From: Mycobacterium lentiflavum
GTDB taxonomy: Bacteria; Actinomycetota; Actinomycetes; Mycobacteriales; Mycobacteriaceae
NCBI RefSeq assembly: GCF_022374895.2
Contig: NZ_CP092423.2
Location: 4,092,001 to 4,156,000, forward strand
Direction: 5' to 3'
DNA length: 64,000 nucleotides
Below, one piece after another: positions 15,749-24,633 of the stretch (positions within the stretch are counted from its first letter, which is position 1; every line of letters starts with the position of its first letter). The notes under the pieces were generated by a model. The model saw nothing but the letters and a program-made list of their open reading frames with translations, did not search any database and was not told where the DNA came from. Position numbers and translations under genes: made by a program.

Positions 15749-17719
15749 TCATGCGTTAGCTCCAACCGTTGCCGCCGCCATTCTGGCGACCATCGCTTTG
15801 TCTTGCTCGATCTCGGCCAGTGACCCGGCCAGTGCCCCGCGGATGACCCGTACGACCTCGTCGGCGAGGAAGGCAACGCCGTGCACCTTGGTGACCGACT
15901 GCACGTCGACCAGGTACTTGGCGCGCAGCAGCATCGCCAGCTGACCCAGATTCATCTCCGGTGCCACCACCCTCGGGTACCGACGCAGCACGTCGCCGAG
16001 GTTGGCGGGGAACGGATTGAGATAACGCAGGTGGGCGTGGGCGACCTTGATGCCCTTGCGCCGGGCGCGCCGGCAGGCTTCACCGATCGGGCCATATGAG
16101 CTGCCCCAGCCGATCAGCAACAGCTCGGCGTCACCGGTCGGGTCGTCGACCTCCAGGTCGGGCACCGAGATGCCGTCGATCTTGGCCTGGCGCAACCGAA
16201 CCATCAGGTCGTGGTTGACCGGCTCGTAAGAGATTGCGCCCGAACCGTTTGCGGCCTCCAGGCCACCGATCCGGTGTTCCAGACCAGGCGTGCCCGGAAC
16301 GGCGAACTGGCGGGCCAGCGTCTCCGGGTCCCGCGCGTACGGCTGGAAGGGCTCGTCGGGCTTGGCGAAGGTGTGCGTGATCGGCGTCAGCGTCGAGACG
16401 TCCGGGATCTTCCACGGCTCCGAGCCGTTGGCGATCGCACCGTCGGACAGCAGGATCACCGGCGTGTGGTAGGACACCGCGATGCGTACCGCCTCCAGCG
16501 CGGTCTCAAAGCAGTCGGACGGCGACCGCGGCGCCAGCACCGCAACCGGCGACTCGCCATTGCGGCCAAAGAGCGCCTGCAGCAGGTCGGCCTGCTCGGT
16601 CTTGGTGGGCAGACCGGTCGACGGTCCGCCTCGCTGCACGTCGATGACCAGCAGCGGCAGTTCGGTCATCACGGCTAAGCCGAGCGCCTCGGACTTCAGC
16701 GAGATGCCCGGACCGGAGGTGCTGGTCACTCCCAGCGCGCCGCCATACGAGGCACCGATCGCGGCGCAGATACCGCCGATCTCGTCCTCGGCCTGGAACG
16801 TGATGACGTTGAAGTTTTTGTGCTTGGACAGCTCGTGCAGGATGTCCGACGCCGGAGTGATCGGGTAGCTGCCGAGCATGACCTGAATGCCGGACAGCTG
16901 GCCCGCCGCCACGATGCCGTAGGCCAGCGCGGTGTTGCCGGAGATCTGGCGGTATTCGCCGGTGGGCAAGGTCGCCCGGGACACCTCATAGGTGGTGCCG
17001 AAGGCCTCGGTGGTTTCGCCGTAGTTCCAGCCCGCCTTCAGCGCGAGCACGTTGGCCTCGGCGACGTCGGGCTTACGGACGAACTTCTCCCTGATGAAGT
17101 TCTCGCTGGTCTGGATCGGTCGCCCGTACATCCACGACAGCAGGCCGAGGGCGAACATGTTCTTGGCGCGCTGCCCGTCTTTCTTGGACGCGCCGATCGT
17201 CTCGACGGCGCCGAGCGTCAGCGTGGTCATCGCGACGGAGTGCACCACGTAGTCGGACAGCTCGTCGGTCTCCAGCGGGTTTGCTACGTAACCGACCTTG
17301 GTCAGGTTGCGCTTGGTGAATTCGTCGGAGTTCGCGATCACCATTCCGCCGCGCGGCAGGTCGCCGATGTTTGCCTTCAGCGCGGCCGGGTTCATCGCGA
17401 CGAGCACGTCAGGCCGGTCGCCGGCGGTCAGGATGTCATAGTCGGCGATTTGAATCTGGAATGACGAGACCCCGGGCAATGTGCCTGCGGGGGCTCGGAT
17501 CTCGGCGGGATAGTTCGGCTGGGTCGCGAGGTCGTTGCCGAAGAGCGCGGCCTCCGAGGTGAACCGGTCACCGGTCAGCTGCATACCGTCGCCGGAGTCA
17601 CCGGCGAATCGGATGACGACCTGTTCCAGGCGTTGGCGGTCCGACCCAACAGAAGGGGACCCGCCATGAGAATCTGACCCGGCTCCACTGCCGTTCGGAT
17701 CCACGTCTCCGCCTTCCAT
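15749..17719 (-). CDS. korA: 2-oxoglutarate:ferredoxin oxidoreductase, fused gamma-alpha subunit
   Basis: 656 residues. The N-terminal gamma domain (about 30-210, RFAGDSGDGMQLTGDRF) is fused to the alpha (pyrimidine-binding) domain, with YPITPASDILHEL near residue 280 and TSTSGPGISLKSEALG near 335. Together with KorB it oxidises 2-oxoglutarate to succinyl-CoA and reduces ferredoxin. The first 25-30 residues are poorly conserved; a GTG six codons inside (VDPNGSGAG) with a nearby GGCGGAG is an alternative start. In M. tuberculosis an MFS transporter gene separates korA from clpX; it is absent here. Confidence 0.95.
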   Translation of the reverse strand: MEGGDVDPNGSGAGSDSHGGSPSVGSDRQRLEQVVIRFAGDSGDGMQLTGDRFTSEAALFGNDLATQPNYPAEIRAPAGTLPGVSSFQIQIADYDILTAGDRPDVLVAMNPAALKANIGDLPRGGMVIANSDEFTKRNLTKVGYVANPLETDELSDYVVHSVAMTTLTLGAVETIGASKKDGQRAKNMFALGLLSWMYGRPIQTSENFIREKFVRKPDVAEANVLALKAGWNYGETTEAFGTTYEVSRATLPTGEYRQISGNTALAYGIVAAGQLSGIQVMLGSYPITPASDILHELSKHKNFNVITFQAEDEIGGICAAIGASYGGALGVTSTSGPGISLKSEALGLAVMTELPLLVIDVQRGGPSTGLPTKTEQADLLQALFGRNGESPVAVLAPRSPSDCFETALEAVRIAVSYHTPVILLSDGAIANGSEPWKIPDVSTLTPITHTFAKPDEPFQPYARDPETLARQFAVPGTPGLEHRIGGLEAANGSGAISYEPVNHDLMVRLRQAKIDGISVPDLEVDDPTGDAELLLIGWGSSYGPIGEACRRARRKGIKVAHAHLRYLNPFPANLGDVLRRYPRVVAPEMNLGQLAMLLRAKYLVDVQSVTKVHGVAFLADEVVRVIRGALAGSLAEIEQDKAMVARMAAATVGANA

Positions 17720-18060
17720 TTGTTAACCGGACAGGCACTCTGCCGAAGTTTCAGGTTACGCGCCGTCAAAGGGAGTCCCGCGCTCACACGAGTGTATGAG
17801 ACTGCTAGTACCAATTATTGCACTGGTTTTCGGGTCAAAAGGACGTCCTCGGCTACGCGTACTTACCAATATCTTAAGCAAAACACGTAGTCAGCGAGGG
17901 CTACCGACGAGTACGACACAAAACTGTGGTCTTGGTCACGTCGCTATCGAACCGTAATCGGACGTTGTCCGCACCGTCGTTCTTTGGACGCCAAACCAGG
18001 CACCCGAATAGAACCCGAAGGGGATTGGTCGGAACGACCCGACCGCAACAGACGTGTTGG
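17720..18060. other. Intergenic region between clpX and korA
   Basis: 341 bases with no credible gene. It holds the korA upstream region, relatively AT-rich around 17805-17890, and the clpX trailer with a weak 6-bp hairpin (GGTCGG/CCGACC, 18027-18044). Nothing resembling the MFS gene Rv2456c of M. tuberculosis remains. Confidence 0.5.
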
Positions 18061-19341
18061 CTAGGCGCTCTTGTCGCGACGCTCGGTACGCGACGGCTTG
18101 CGCGGCACGATGGTCGGCAAGACGTTGTCCTGCACGGTCTCCTTGGTAACCACCACTTTGGCGACGTCGTCGCGGCTCGGGATGTCATACATCACCGGCA
18201 GCAGGACTTCCTCCATGATGGCGCGCAGGCCACGGGCACCCGTGCCGCGGTGGATCGCCTGGTCGGCGATCGCCTCGAGCGCATCGTCACTGAACTCGAG
18301 CTCCACACCGTCCATCTCGAACAGGCGGGTGTACTGCTTGACCAGCGCGTTCTTGGGCTCGGACAGGATCTTGACCAGCGACTCCATGTCGAGGTTGGTG
18401 ACCGAGGCGACGACCGGGAGGCGGCCGATGAACTCGGGGATCAGACCGAACTTGATCAGGTCCTCGGGCATCACGTCGGCGAAGTGGTCGGTGGTGTCGA
18501 TCTCGGCCTTGGAACGAACCTCGGCACCGAAGCCCAGGCCGCGCTTGCCGACGCGCTCGTAGATGATCTTCTCCAGGCCGGCGAACGCACCCGCGACGAT
18601 GAACAGCACGTTGGTGGTGTCGATCTGGATGAACTCCTGGTGCGGGTGCTTGCGGCCGCCCTGCGGGGGAACCGACGCCTGCGTGCCCTCCAGGATTTTC
18701 AGCAGGGCCTGCTGCACACCCTCGCCCGAGACATCACGAGTGATCGACGGGTTCTCGCTCTTGCGGGCGATCTTGTCCACCTCGTCGATGTAGATGATGC
18801 CGGTCTCGGCGCGCTTGACGTCGTAGTCGGCGGCCTGGATCAGTTTGAGCAGAATGTTCTCGACGTCCTCACCGACGTAACCGGCTTCGGTCAGCGCGGT
18901 GGCGTCCGCAATGGCGAACGGCACGTTGAGCATCTTGGCCAGGGTCTGGGCCAGGTAGGTCTTGCCGCAGCCGGTGGGGCCGAGCATCAAGATGTTGGAT
19001 TTGGTCAGCTCGACCGGCTCGCACCGGGAGTCACGACCCTTTTCGCCGGCCTGAATCCGCTTGTAGTGGTTGTAGACCGCGACGGCCAGCGTGCGCTTAG
19101 CGGTGTCCTGCCCGATCACGTAGCCCTCGAGGAACTCCCGGATCTCCGCGGGCTTGGGGAGCTCGTCGAGCTTGACGTCGTCGGCGTCAGCCAGCTCCTC
19201 CTCGATGATCTCGTTACAAAGATCGATGCACTCATCGCAGATGTAGACCCCCGGGCCCGCAATGAGTTTCTTGACCTGCTTCTGACTCTTTCCGCAGAAC
19301 GAGCACTTCAGCAGATCACCGCCGTCTCCGATGCGCGCCAT
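18061..19341 (-). CDS. clpX: ATP-dependent Clp protease ATPase subunit ClpX
   Basis: AAA+ unfoldase that feeds tagged proteins into the ClpP1P2 peptidase. 426 residues. N-terminal C4 zinc-binding domain with Cys13, Cys16, Cys35 and Cys38. Walker A GPTGCGKTYLAQ is near residue 118, the pore loop EAGYVGEDVE near 148, and a GLGFGAE segment corresponds to the ClpP-docking loop. The sensor-2 region GTGARGLRAIMEE is near the C-terminus. GAGGCACC precedes the ATG. Confidence 0.98.
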   Translation of the reverse strand: MARIGDGGDLLKCSFCGKSQKQVKKLIAGPGVYICDECIDLCNEIIEEELADADDVKLDELPKPAEIREFLEGYVIGQDTAKRTLAVAVYNHYKRIQAGEKGRDSRCEPVELTKSNILMLGPTGCGKTYLAQTLAKMLNVPFAIADATALTEAGYVGEDVENILLKLIQAADYDVKRAETGIIYIDEVDKIARKSENPSITRDVSGEGVQQALLKILEGTQASVPPQGGRKHPHQEFIQIDTTNVLFIVAGAFAGLEKIIYERVGKRGLGFGAEVRSKAEIDTTDHFADVMPEDLIKFGLIPEFIGRLPVVASVTNLDMESLVKILSEPKNALVKQYTRLFEMDGVELEFSDDALEAIADQAIHRGTGARGLRAIMEEVLLPVMYDIPSRDDVAKVVVTKETVQDNVLPTIVPRKPSRTERRDKSA

Positions 19342-19607
19342 GGTGCCTCAGTGCCTACTTCCTGTTGCCGTACGTCTTTTAACGTGCCGCATGTATTCCC
19401 CCGACGCTACCCGTTGGATCGGGCCCGCCGCGACCATTAGCGCCGAATCGCGTCGGTGGTATTCATGCCTGTCCGAAAACATATAGCCCGACAACCCCCG
19501 TCACTGCCGCAGACGCGCTTTCCGTGTCTTTGGCGTGTCGCGGTCGTTACCCCACCGAGGCTGCTAACACCAAGCTGGTTGCCAGGCCACCACCATACAG
19601 TGGCGAG

Positions 19608-19766
19608 GTGGGATTGGCCGGGGGAATTTTCAGGGCTGGCGAATCGATCCTGATCAGCGACGGCGGCCTGGCCACCGAGCTGGAAGCAAGCGGGCACGAC
19701 CTGTCCGGCCCGCTGTGGTCTGCGCGGCTGCTGGCCGATGCCCCGGCCGAAATCGTCGCGGTGCAG
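19608..19766 (+). pseudogene. mmuM: mmuM remnant (homocysteine S-methyltransferase N-terminus)
   Basis: About 50 codons from a GTG at 19608 read like the start of mycobacterial MmuM: ILISDGGLATELEASGHDL followed by SGPLWSARLLADAPAEIVAV. After about 19766 the similarity stops abruptly. The frame stays open but enters the clpP2 terminator and then reads antisense through clpP2. About 80% of the enzyme, including the zinc-binding cysteines, is gone. M. tuberculosis has the intact gene (Rv2458) at this place. The remnant is therefore the 5' end left after a deletion that also removed the next gene (Rv2459). Confidence 0.8.
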
Positions 19767-19815
19767 CCGATTGATCGCCTACCCGAACAGCGGCCAACGA
19801 CGATGTTCGACGAGT

Positions 19816-19861
19816 GTGCACTCAGCGCGAAAAATCAGCCGAAAATTCGCAGTGAGCGCAC
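19816..19861 (-). terminator. clpP2 terminator hairpin
   Basis: Arms 19816-19831 and 19846-19861 pair over 16 positions with two wobbles and one mismatch. The minus-strand loop side contains TTTTCGG and ATTTTT. It starts 14 bases after the clpP2 stop and overlaps the deletion scar of mmuM. Confidence 0.6.
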
Positions 19862-19874
19862 GTTCGGCGCAAAC

Positions 19875-20519
19875 TCACGCGGTTTGAGCCGAAAGCTTGC
19901 GGTACTCGAGAACGGTGTCGATGATCCCGTAGTCCTTGGCCTCTTCGGCGGTCAGGATCTTGTCCCGGTCGGTGTCCTTGCGGATGACCGAGGGCTCCTT
20001 GTTGGTGTGCCGGGCCAGCGTGGTCTCCATCAAGGTGCGCATCCGCTCGATCTCGGCGGCCTGGATCTCCAGGTCGGAGAACTGCCCCTGGATCACACCC
20101 TGCAGCGACGGCTGGTGGATCAGCACCCGCGCGTTGGGCAGCGCCATCCGCTTACCCGGCGTACCGGCGGCCAGCAGCACCGCCGCGGCGGAGGCGGCCT
20201 GACCCAGGCACACCGTCTGGATGTCGGCGCGCACGTACTGCATGGTGTCGTAAATCGCCATCAGCGAGGTGAATCCGCCACCGGGCGAGTTGATGTACAT
20301 GGTGATGTCGCGGTCGGGGTCCAGCGACTCCAACACCAGCAGCTGCGCCATGATGTCGTTGGCCGAGGCGTCGTCGACCTGCACACCGAGGAAGATGATG
20401 CGTTCCTCGAACAGCTTGTTGTACGGGTTGGACTCCTTGACGCCGAAGCTCGAGTGCTCGATGAACGACGGCAGGATGTAGCGCGCCTGGGGCTGGGTTT
20501 CGGGGTGCTGGAAACTCAT
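19875..20519 (-). CDS. clpP2: ATP-dependent Clp protease proteolytic subunit 2
   Basis: Serine peptidase ring subunit that pairs with ClpP1 in the mixed tetradecamer of actinobacteria. Start set at ATG 20519 (MSFQHPETQPQARYIL), giving 214 residues as in M. tuberculosis and a 4-base overlap with the clpP1 stop. The longer open frame to 20606 is antisense-like arginine-rich text. Catalytic Ser110 is in CLGQAASAAAVLL and His135 in ARVLIHQPSLQG. Terminated by the hairpin at 19816-19861. Confidence 0.97.
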   Translation of the reverse strand: MSFQHPETQPQARYILPSFIEHSSFGVKESNPYNKLFEERIIFLGVQVDDASANDIMAQLLVLESLDPDRDITMYINSPGGGFTSLMAIYDTMQYVRADIQTVCLGQAASAAAVLLAAGTPGKRMALPNARVLIHQPSLQGVIQGQFSDLEIQAAEIERMRTLMETTLARHTNKEPSVIRKDTDRDKILTAEEAKDYGIIDTVLEYRKLSAQTA

Positions 20520-21115
20520 CGGGCTTCTCCATTGGTGATGTGGGCGGCGCGAGTGATGATGTGGTCGACGAAGCCGTATTCCAGGGCCTCCTGCGCGGTG
20601 AACCACCGGTCGCGATCGGAGTCGGCCTCGATGCGTTCGATCGACTGGCCGGTGAACTCGGCGTTGAGCCGGAACATCTCCTTCTTGATGACGTGGAACT
20701 GCTCGGCCTGGATGGCGATGTCGGCCGCGCTACCGGTCACCCCACCCAGCGGCTGGTGCATCAGGATGCGGGCGTGCGGCAGCGCGTAGCGCTTGCCCTT
20801 GGTCCCCGCCGCCAACAGGAACTCGCCCATCGAGGCGGCCATGCCCATCGCATAAGTAGCGATGTCACAAGGCGCCAGCACCATCGTGTCGTAGATCGCC
20901 ATCCCCGCGCTGATCGATCCGCCCGGGGAGTTGATGTAGAGGTTGATGTCCTTGTCGCTGTCCTCGGCGGCGAGCAGCAGAATCTGCGCGCACAGCCGGT
21001 TGGCGACCTCGTCGTTCACCTCCGAACCCAGGAAGATGATGCGCTCGGAGAGCAAGCGCTCATAGACCGAGTCCGTGAGGTTGAGACCCACCGAATTCGA
21101 ACGCATATCAGTCAC
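20516..21115 (-). CDS. clpP1: ATP-dependent Clp protease proteolytic subunit 1
   Basis: Partner subunit of the ClpP1P2 peptidase. I start it at GTG 21115 (MTDMRSNSVGLNLTD), 199 residues, with an AAAGCAGG ribosome-binding site about 10 bases upstream; ATG 21106 is the alternative. The open frame extends to 21217 but that part is not ClpP-like. Catalytic Ser95 lies in AMGMAASMGEFL and His120 in ARILMHQPLGG. Stop overlaps the clpP2 start by 4 bases. A candidate ClgR box lies about 95 bases upstream. Confidence 0.96.
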   Translation of the reverse strand: MTDMRSNSVGLNLTDSVYERLLSERIIFLGSEVNDEVANRLCAQILLLAAEDSDKDINLYINSPGGSISAGMAIYDTMVLAPCDIATYAMGMAASMGEFLLAAGTKGKRYALPHARILMHQPLGGVTGSAADIAIQAEQFHVIKKEMFRLNAEFTGQSIERIEADSDRDRWFTAQEALEYGFVDHIITRAAHITNGEAR

Positions 21116-21210
21116 GACTGGGTTACCTGCTTTCTTTGCGATCTGTACTGACGACACTAACCAACCAAGCGCACCGTTTCGCGGCCACGCACCCCCGAAA
21201 CGGGCGCGTT

Positions 21211-21221
21211 CGCTCACAGCG
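21211..21221. promoter_or_regulatory. Candidate ClgR box upstream of clpP1P2
   Basis: CGCTCACAGCG matches the core CGCYNANRGCG of the actinobacterial ClgR site (WNNWCGCYNANRGCGWWS, recalled from the Corynebacterium literature); some flanking positions do not match. It lies between the tig stop and the clpP1 start. ClgR is the known activator of clpP1P2. Confidence 0.45.
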
Positions 21222-21232
21222 TCACGCTCGGG

Positions 21233-22636
21233 TCATTCCTCGCTGGACTCTTCGGCCGTGTCGTCAGCGTCCGTTGCAGCGTCCGTTGCGTCCTGCGCGT
21301 CAGCGTCGTTCTTGGTGCGGTCCGGGAAGAACTCGCTCGTGTCGATGGTGTTGCCGTCGGTGTCGGTGACCGTCGCCTTGGCGACCACCGCGGCGATCGC
21401 CAGACCGCGCCGCACATCGGCGAACATGGCCGGCAGCTGGTTGTTTTCCTGAAGGTAGGAGAACAACTGTTGCGGCTCGATGCCGTACTGCCGCGATGTG
21501 GCCACCAGTCGCTCGGTCAGGTCATCCTGGCCGACCTGGACTCCCAATTCATCGGCCAGCGCGTCGAACAGCAGCTGGCGCTGGACGTCCTTCTCTACCG
21601 CGGTGCGCGTCTCGGTTTCGAACTCCTCGCGCGTTTTGCCCTGTTCGGCAAGCACCTCGGCGAACTTGGCTTCGTCATGGTTGACGCTGTCGATGGCGCC
21701 GTGCATGGCGCTGTCGAACTGCTCGGCGACGATGCCCTCGGGCAGTGGCACGTCGACCTGCTCGAGCAGCGCGTCCATCGTGGCTTCCTGGATCTTGCCG
21801 GCCTGCTCGGCGCGCTTGAGGTTGGCCACTTGGTCGCGCAGGTTGCTGCGCAGCTCATCGATAGTGTCGAATTCGCTTGCCAATTGCGCAAATTCGTCAT
21901 CGGGCTCGGGCAGTTCGCGTTGCTTGATCGTCTTGACGGTCACGGTCACCTGCGCGTCCTTGCCGGCGTGTTCGCCGGTGGCCAGCTTGGCGGTGAACTC
22001 CTTGGACTCGTCGACGGACAGGCCGACGATCGCGTCGTCGAGGCCTTCGATCAGCCGGCCGGAGCCAACCTCATGCGACAGGCCCTGCGCGGCGGCGCCC
22101 GGAATCTCTTCGCCGTCGATCGTCGCCGACAGGTCGATCGAGACAAAGTCGCCCTCGGCGGCCGGACGATCCACTCCGGTCAGGGTGCCGAACCGAGCCC
22201 GCAGCGACTGCAGCTCGGCATCGACGTCGTCGTCGCTGATCGCGATCGGATCCACCGACACCTTCAGCCCACTGAGGTCCGGGAGGGTGATCTTGGGGCG
22301 GACATCGACCTCGGCGGTGAAGGCGAGGTCCGCGCCGTACTCCTTCTTGGTCACCTCGATTTCGGGCCGGCCGATCGGATGCACCTCGGTCTCGGTGACC
22401 GCTTGTCCATACCGGGTGGGCAGCGCCTCGTTGACGACCTGGTCGAGCATCTCCTCGCGGCCGAAACGCGCCTCCAGCAACTTCATCGGCACCTTGCCGG
22501 GCCGGAACCCGGGTAGCCGGACCTGCCTGGCCAGCTCCTTGTACGCGCGCTGGAAGTCAGGCTCGAGTTCGGTGAACGGCACCTCAACGTTGATGCGCAC
22601 CCGGGTGGGGCTCAACTGCTCGACGCTGCTTTTCAC
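21233..22636 (-). CDS. tig: Trigger factor
   Basis: Ribosome-bound chaperone and peptidyl-prolyl isomerase that meets nascent chains. Start GTG 22636 (MKSSVEQLSPTRVRIN) gives 467 residues. It has GAGGAGCAC as ribosome-binding site; the open frame to 22720 runs into the tRNA gene and is not coding. The ribosome-docking signature PGFRPGKVPMKLLE is near residue 45, the FKBP-type domain about 155-240, and the C-terminal arm ends in a very acidic tail (DADDTAEESSEE). Upstream of clpP1P2 in the same orientation. Confidence 0.97.
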   Translation of the reverse strand: MKSSVEQLSPTRVRINVEVPFTELEPDFQRAYKELARQVRLPGFRPGKVPMKLLEARFGREEMLDQVVNEALPTRYGQAVTETEVHPIGRPEIEVTKKEYGADLAFTAEVDVRPKITLPDLSGLKVSVDPIAISDDDVDAELQSLRARFGTLTGVDRPAAEGDFVSIDLSATIDGEEIPGAAAQGLSHEVGSGRLIEGLDDAIVGLSVDESKEFTAKLATGEHAGKDAQVTVTVKTIKQRELPEPDDEFAQLASEFDTIDELRSNLRDQVANLKRAEQAGKIQEATMDALLEQVDVPLPEGIVAEQFDSAMHGAIDSVNHDEAKFAEVLAEQGKTREEFETETRTAVEKDVQRQLLFDALADELGVQVGQDDLTERLVATSRQYGIEPQQLFSYLQENNQLPAMFADVRRGLAIAAVVAKATVTDTDGNTIDTSEFFPDRTKNDADAQDATDAATDADDTAEESSEE

Positions 22637-22676
22637 GGGTGTGCTCCTCGTTCTTTGTTCTCGGTGGTGCGGCGCG

Positions 22677-22753
22677 TGGTCGGGGTGACAGGATTTGAAC
22701 CTGCGGCCTTCCGCTCCCAAAGCGGATGCGCTACCAAGCTGCGCTACACCCCG
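22677..22753 (-). tRNA. tRNA-Pro (anticodon TGG)
   Basis: Full cloverleaf on the minus strand: acceptor CGGGGTG pairs with CACCCCG, the anticodon loop TTTGGGA reads TGG, and the T-arm is GCAGG-TTCAAAT-CCTGT. The 3' CCA is encoded (22677-22679). Confidence 0.95.
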
Positions 22754-22887
22754 CGCTGACCTCGCGATCCTACGGCGCGACGGCGTCGGCCCACCAACGG
22801 CCTCGCAGACCTAACAAAGCGGTCACAAGGCCGCGTCGATTAGATTTGATGTTCGCCGCCAGATACAGTCACGCTCGACTAATACAT

Positions 22888-22958
22888 GCGGGCGTAGCTC
22901 AATGGTAGAGCCCTAGTCTTCCAAACTAGCTACGCGGGTTCGATTCCCGTCGCCCGCT
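22888..22958 (+). tRNA. tRNA-Gly (anticodon TCC)
   Basis: Acceptor GCGGGCG/CGCCCGC, anticodon stem CTAGT/ACTAG with loop CTTCCAA giving TCC, T-loop TTCGATT. 71 nt with no encoded CCA. It lies 31 bases before lipP, so it may share a transcript with it. Confidence 0.95.
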
Positions 22959-22989
22959 CCGGGTAAGTAGTGCTCCGCAGAAAGACGCC

Positions 22990-24180
22990 ATGAGCGACCT
23001 GAAACTGGACGTGGACATCAAGGGCTCATGCGCGCCGGACTTCGCCGGTGTCCGCGATGCGTTCGAGCGCAACTTTGCGGAGCGTCTGGAGCAAGGCGCG
23101 GCCGTCGCCGTCTGGGTCGACGGCGACCTCGTCGTCAACCTCTGGGGCGGCTGGGCCGACGCGGCCGGCACCCGGCCCTGGGAGCAAGACACGCTGACCA
23201 CCGTGCTGTCCGGCACCAAGGGACTGTCGGCCACCTGCATGCACCAGCTCATCGACCGCGGTGAACTGGACCTGTACGCGCCGGTAGCACGGTATTGGCC
23301 CGAGTTCGGCCAGGCAGGCAAGCAGGACATCACGCTGGCCATGGTGATGAGCCACCGGTCCGGCGTCATCGGACCGCGGACGCCGATGAGCTGGCAACAG
23401 GTCACCGACTGGGACTACGCGTGCGAACAGATCGCCGCCGCCGAACCATGGTGGGAGCCGGGCACCGCGCAGGGCTACCACATGACGACCTTCGGTTTCA
23501 TCTGTGGCGAGGTCTTCCGCCGCACGACCGGCCGCACGATCGGTCATTACCTGCGCACCGAGATCGCCGAGCCGCTGGGCGCCGACGTCCACATCGGCCT
23601 GTCCGACGCCGAGCAACGGCGTTGCGCCGAGCGGGTGAACAAGCCGCATATGCGTGACCTGCTCACCCATATCCCCAGCGACCCGACCAGCCTCGCCGAC
23701 CACCCCAAGGCGGGGCTCGCGGTCGCCATGGGCTTCGCGCCCGACGATGAGGTCAGCTCCTACGACCTCAACCTGTGGCGCCGGCTCGAATTCCCGGGCA
23801 CCAACGGCCAGGTGTCGGCCCTGGGATTGGCCACGTTCTACAACGCGCTCGCCCAGGAGAAGCTGCTCAGCCGAGAACACATGGATCTGATCCGGGTGCC
23901 GCAGGGCGGCCTGGAGAACGACCTGGTGCTCGGCCCCCGCGTCGCCGACCACGGCTGGGGCCTGGGTTACATGCTCAACCAGCGTTGCGTCAACGGACCC
24001 AGCCCGCGCATCTTCGGCCACGGTGGGCTGGGCGGCTCGTTCGGCTTCGTCGACTTGGAGCACGGCATCGGCTACGCGTATGTGGCGAATCGCTTCGACG
24101 CGACCAAGGCCAACGCGGACCCACGCAGCCTCGCCCTGTCTAACGAGGTGTACGCCGCGCTGGGTGTCGACGTCTGCTGA
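22990..24180 (+). CDS. lipP: Beta-lactamase-fold esterase/lipase LipP
   Basis: 396-residue serine hydrolase of the class C beta-lactamase/EstB type. The nucleophile motif is S74-G-T-K77 (SGTKGLSATC), the second-motif Tyr is Y163 (QGYHMTTFGF) and a C-terminal FGHGGLGGS loop is near 345. Mycobacterial members act on short-chain esters; the natural substrate is unknown. No signal peptide, so cytoplasmic. Convergent with the small secreted-protein gene downstream, and the two share a bidirectional terminator. Confidence 0.93.
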   Translation: MSDLKLDVDIKGSCAPDFAGVRDAFERNFAERLEQGAAVAVWVDGDLVVNLWGGWADAAGTRPWEQDTLTTVLSGTKGLSATCMHQLIDRGELDLYAPVARYWPEFGQAGKQDITLAMVMSHRSGVIGPRTPMSWQQVTDWDYACEQIAAAEPWWEPGTAQGYHMTTFGFICGEVFRRTTGRTIGHYLRTEIAEPLGADVHIGLSDAEQRRCAERVNKPHMRDLLTHIPSDPTSLADHPKAGLAVAMGFAPDDEVSSYDLNLWRRLEFPGTNGQVSALGLATFYNALAQEKLLSREHMDLIRVPQGGLENDLVLGPRVADHGWGLGYMLNQRCVNGPSPRIFGHGGLGGSFGFVDLEHGIGYAYVANRFDATKANADPRSLALSNEVYAALGVDVC

Positions 24181-24196
24181 GTCACCCGAGATAGCC

Positions 24197-24227
24197 GCGC
24201 CCTGCCGAACTTATGCCGGCAGGGCGC
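24197..24227. terminator. Bidirectional terminator
   Basis: Perfect 11-bp stem GCGCCCTGCCG/CGGCAGGGCGC with a 9-base loop, between the convergent lipP and the Trp/Pro/Gly-rich protein gene. Confidence 0.75.
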
Positions 24228-24247
24228 AGTTGTCGGTATGGACGCGA

Positions 24248-24547
24248 TCAGGGGTGCCATCCAGGAGGCGGCGGCGGTCCCCACGGCGGCGGTGGCGGCG
24301 GTCCGGGCGGTCCCCACCCCGGCCCACGGTCCCACGGATTTCCAGGCGGCCCCGGCGGGCCTCCACGCCAGTCGTGGCAGTTGTTCCAGTCCCAGTTGTT
24401 GCCCCAGCCCGGGTCCCACCACTCCCCCGGGCACCATCGCGGGAACGGACCGGGCTGCGCGGCCGCCTCGGCGGCCACGCCCACAGCCGCCAGAGCCAAC
24501 GCGGCCCCCGCGAAAATCGTTGCAGCTAAACGCGGTATCGGTTTCAC
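24248..24547 (-). CDS. Secreted Trp/Pro/Gly-rich small protein
   Basis: 99 residues of unknown function. A signal peptide covers about residues 1-30 (MKPIPRLAATIFAGAALAL, cleavage near AAA-QPG). The mature part has extreme composition: Trp, Pro, Gly and Asn dominate (WWDPGWGNNWDWNN), with two Cys (in PRWCPG and NNCHDW) that could form a disulfide and a tail of PPG/PPP repeats ending GWHP. I recall similar exported proteins in other mycobacteria but no characterised member. Downstream of nei2 in the same direction with about 86 bases between. Confidence 0.75.
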   Translation of the reverse strand: MKPIPRLAATIFAGAALALAAVGVAAEAAAQPGPFPRWCPGEWWDPGWGNNWDWNNCHDWRGGPPGPPGNPWDRGPGWGPPGPPPPPPWGPPPPPGWHP

Positions 24548-24633
24548 AAGCGCAACTTCTACCCACGATAACGCGATGGAAAACTATAGACGCCAGCGTT
24601 TCTTCCTGTCAGTTTCCTGACAAATCCAAAGCA

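Noticed and set aside
17926..19440. 504-codon plus-strand frame
   Set aside because: Complete antisense shadow of clpX.
19524..20789. 421-codon plus-strand frame as one gene
   Set aside because: Only its first part (19608-19766) is genuine mmuM sequence; the rest reads antisense through the clpP2 terminator and clpP2.
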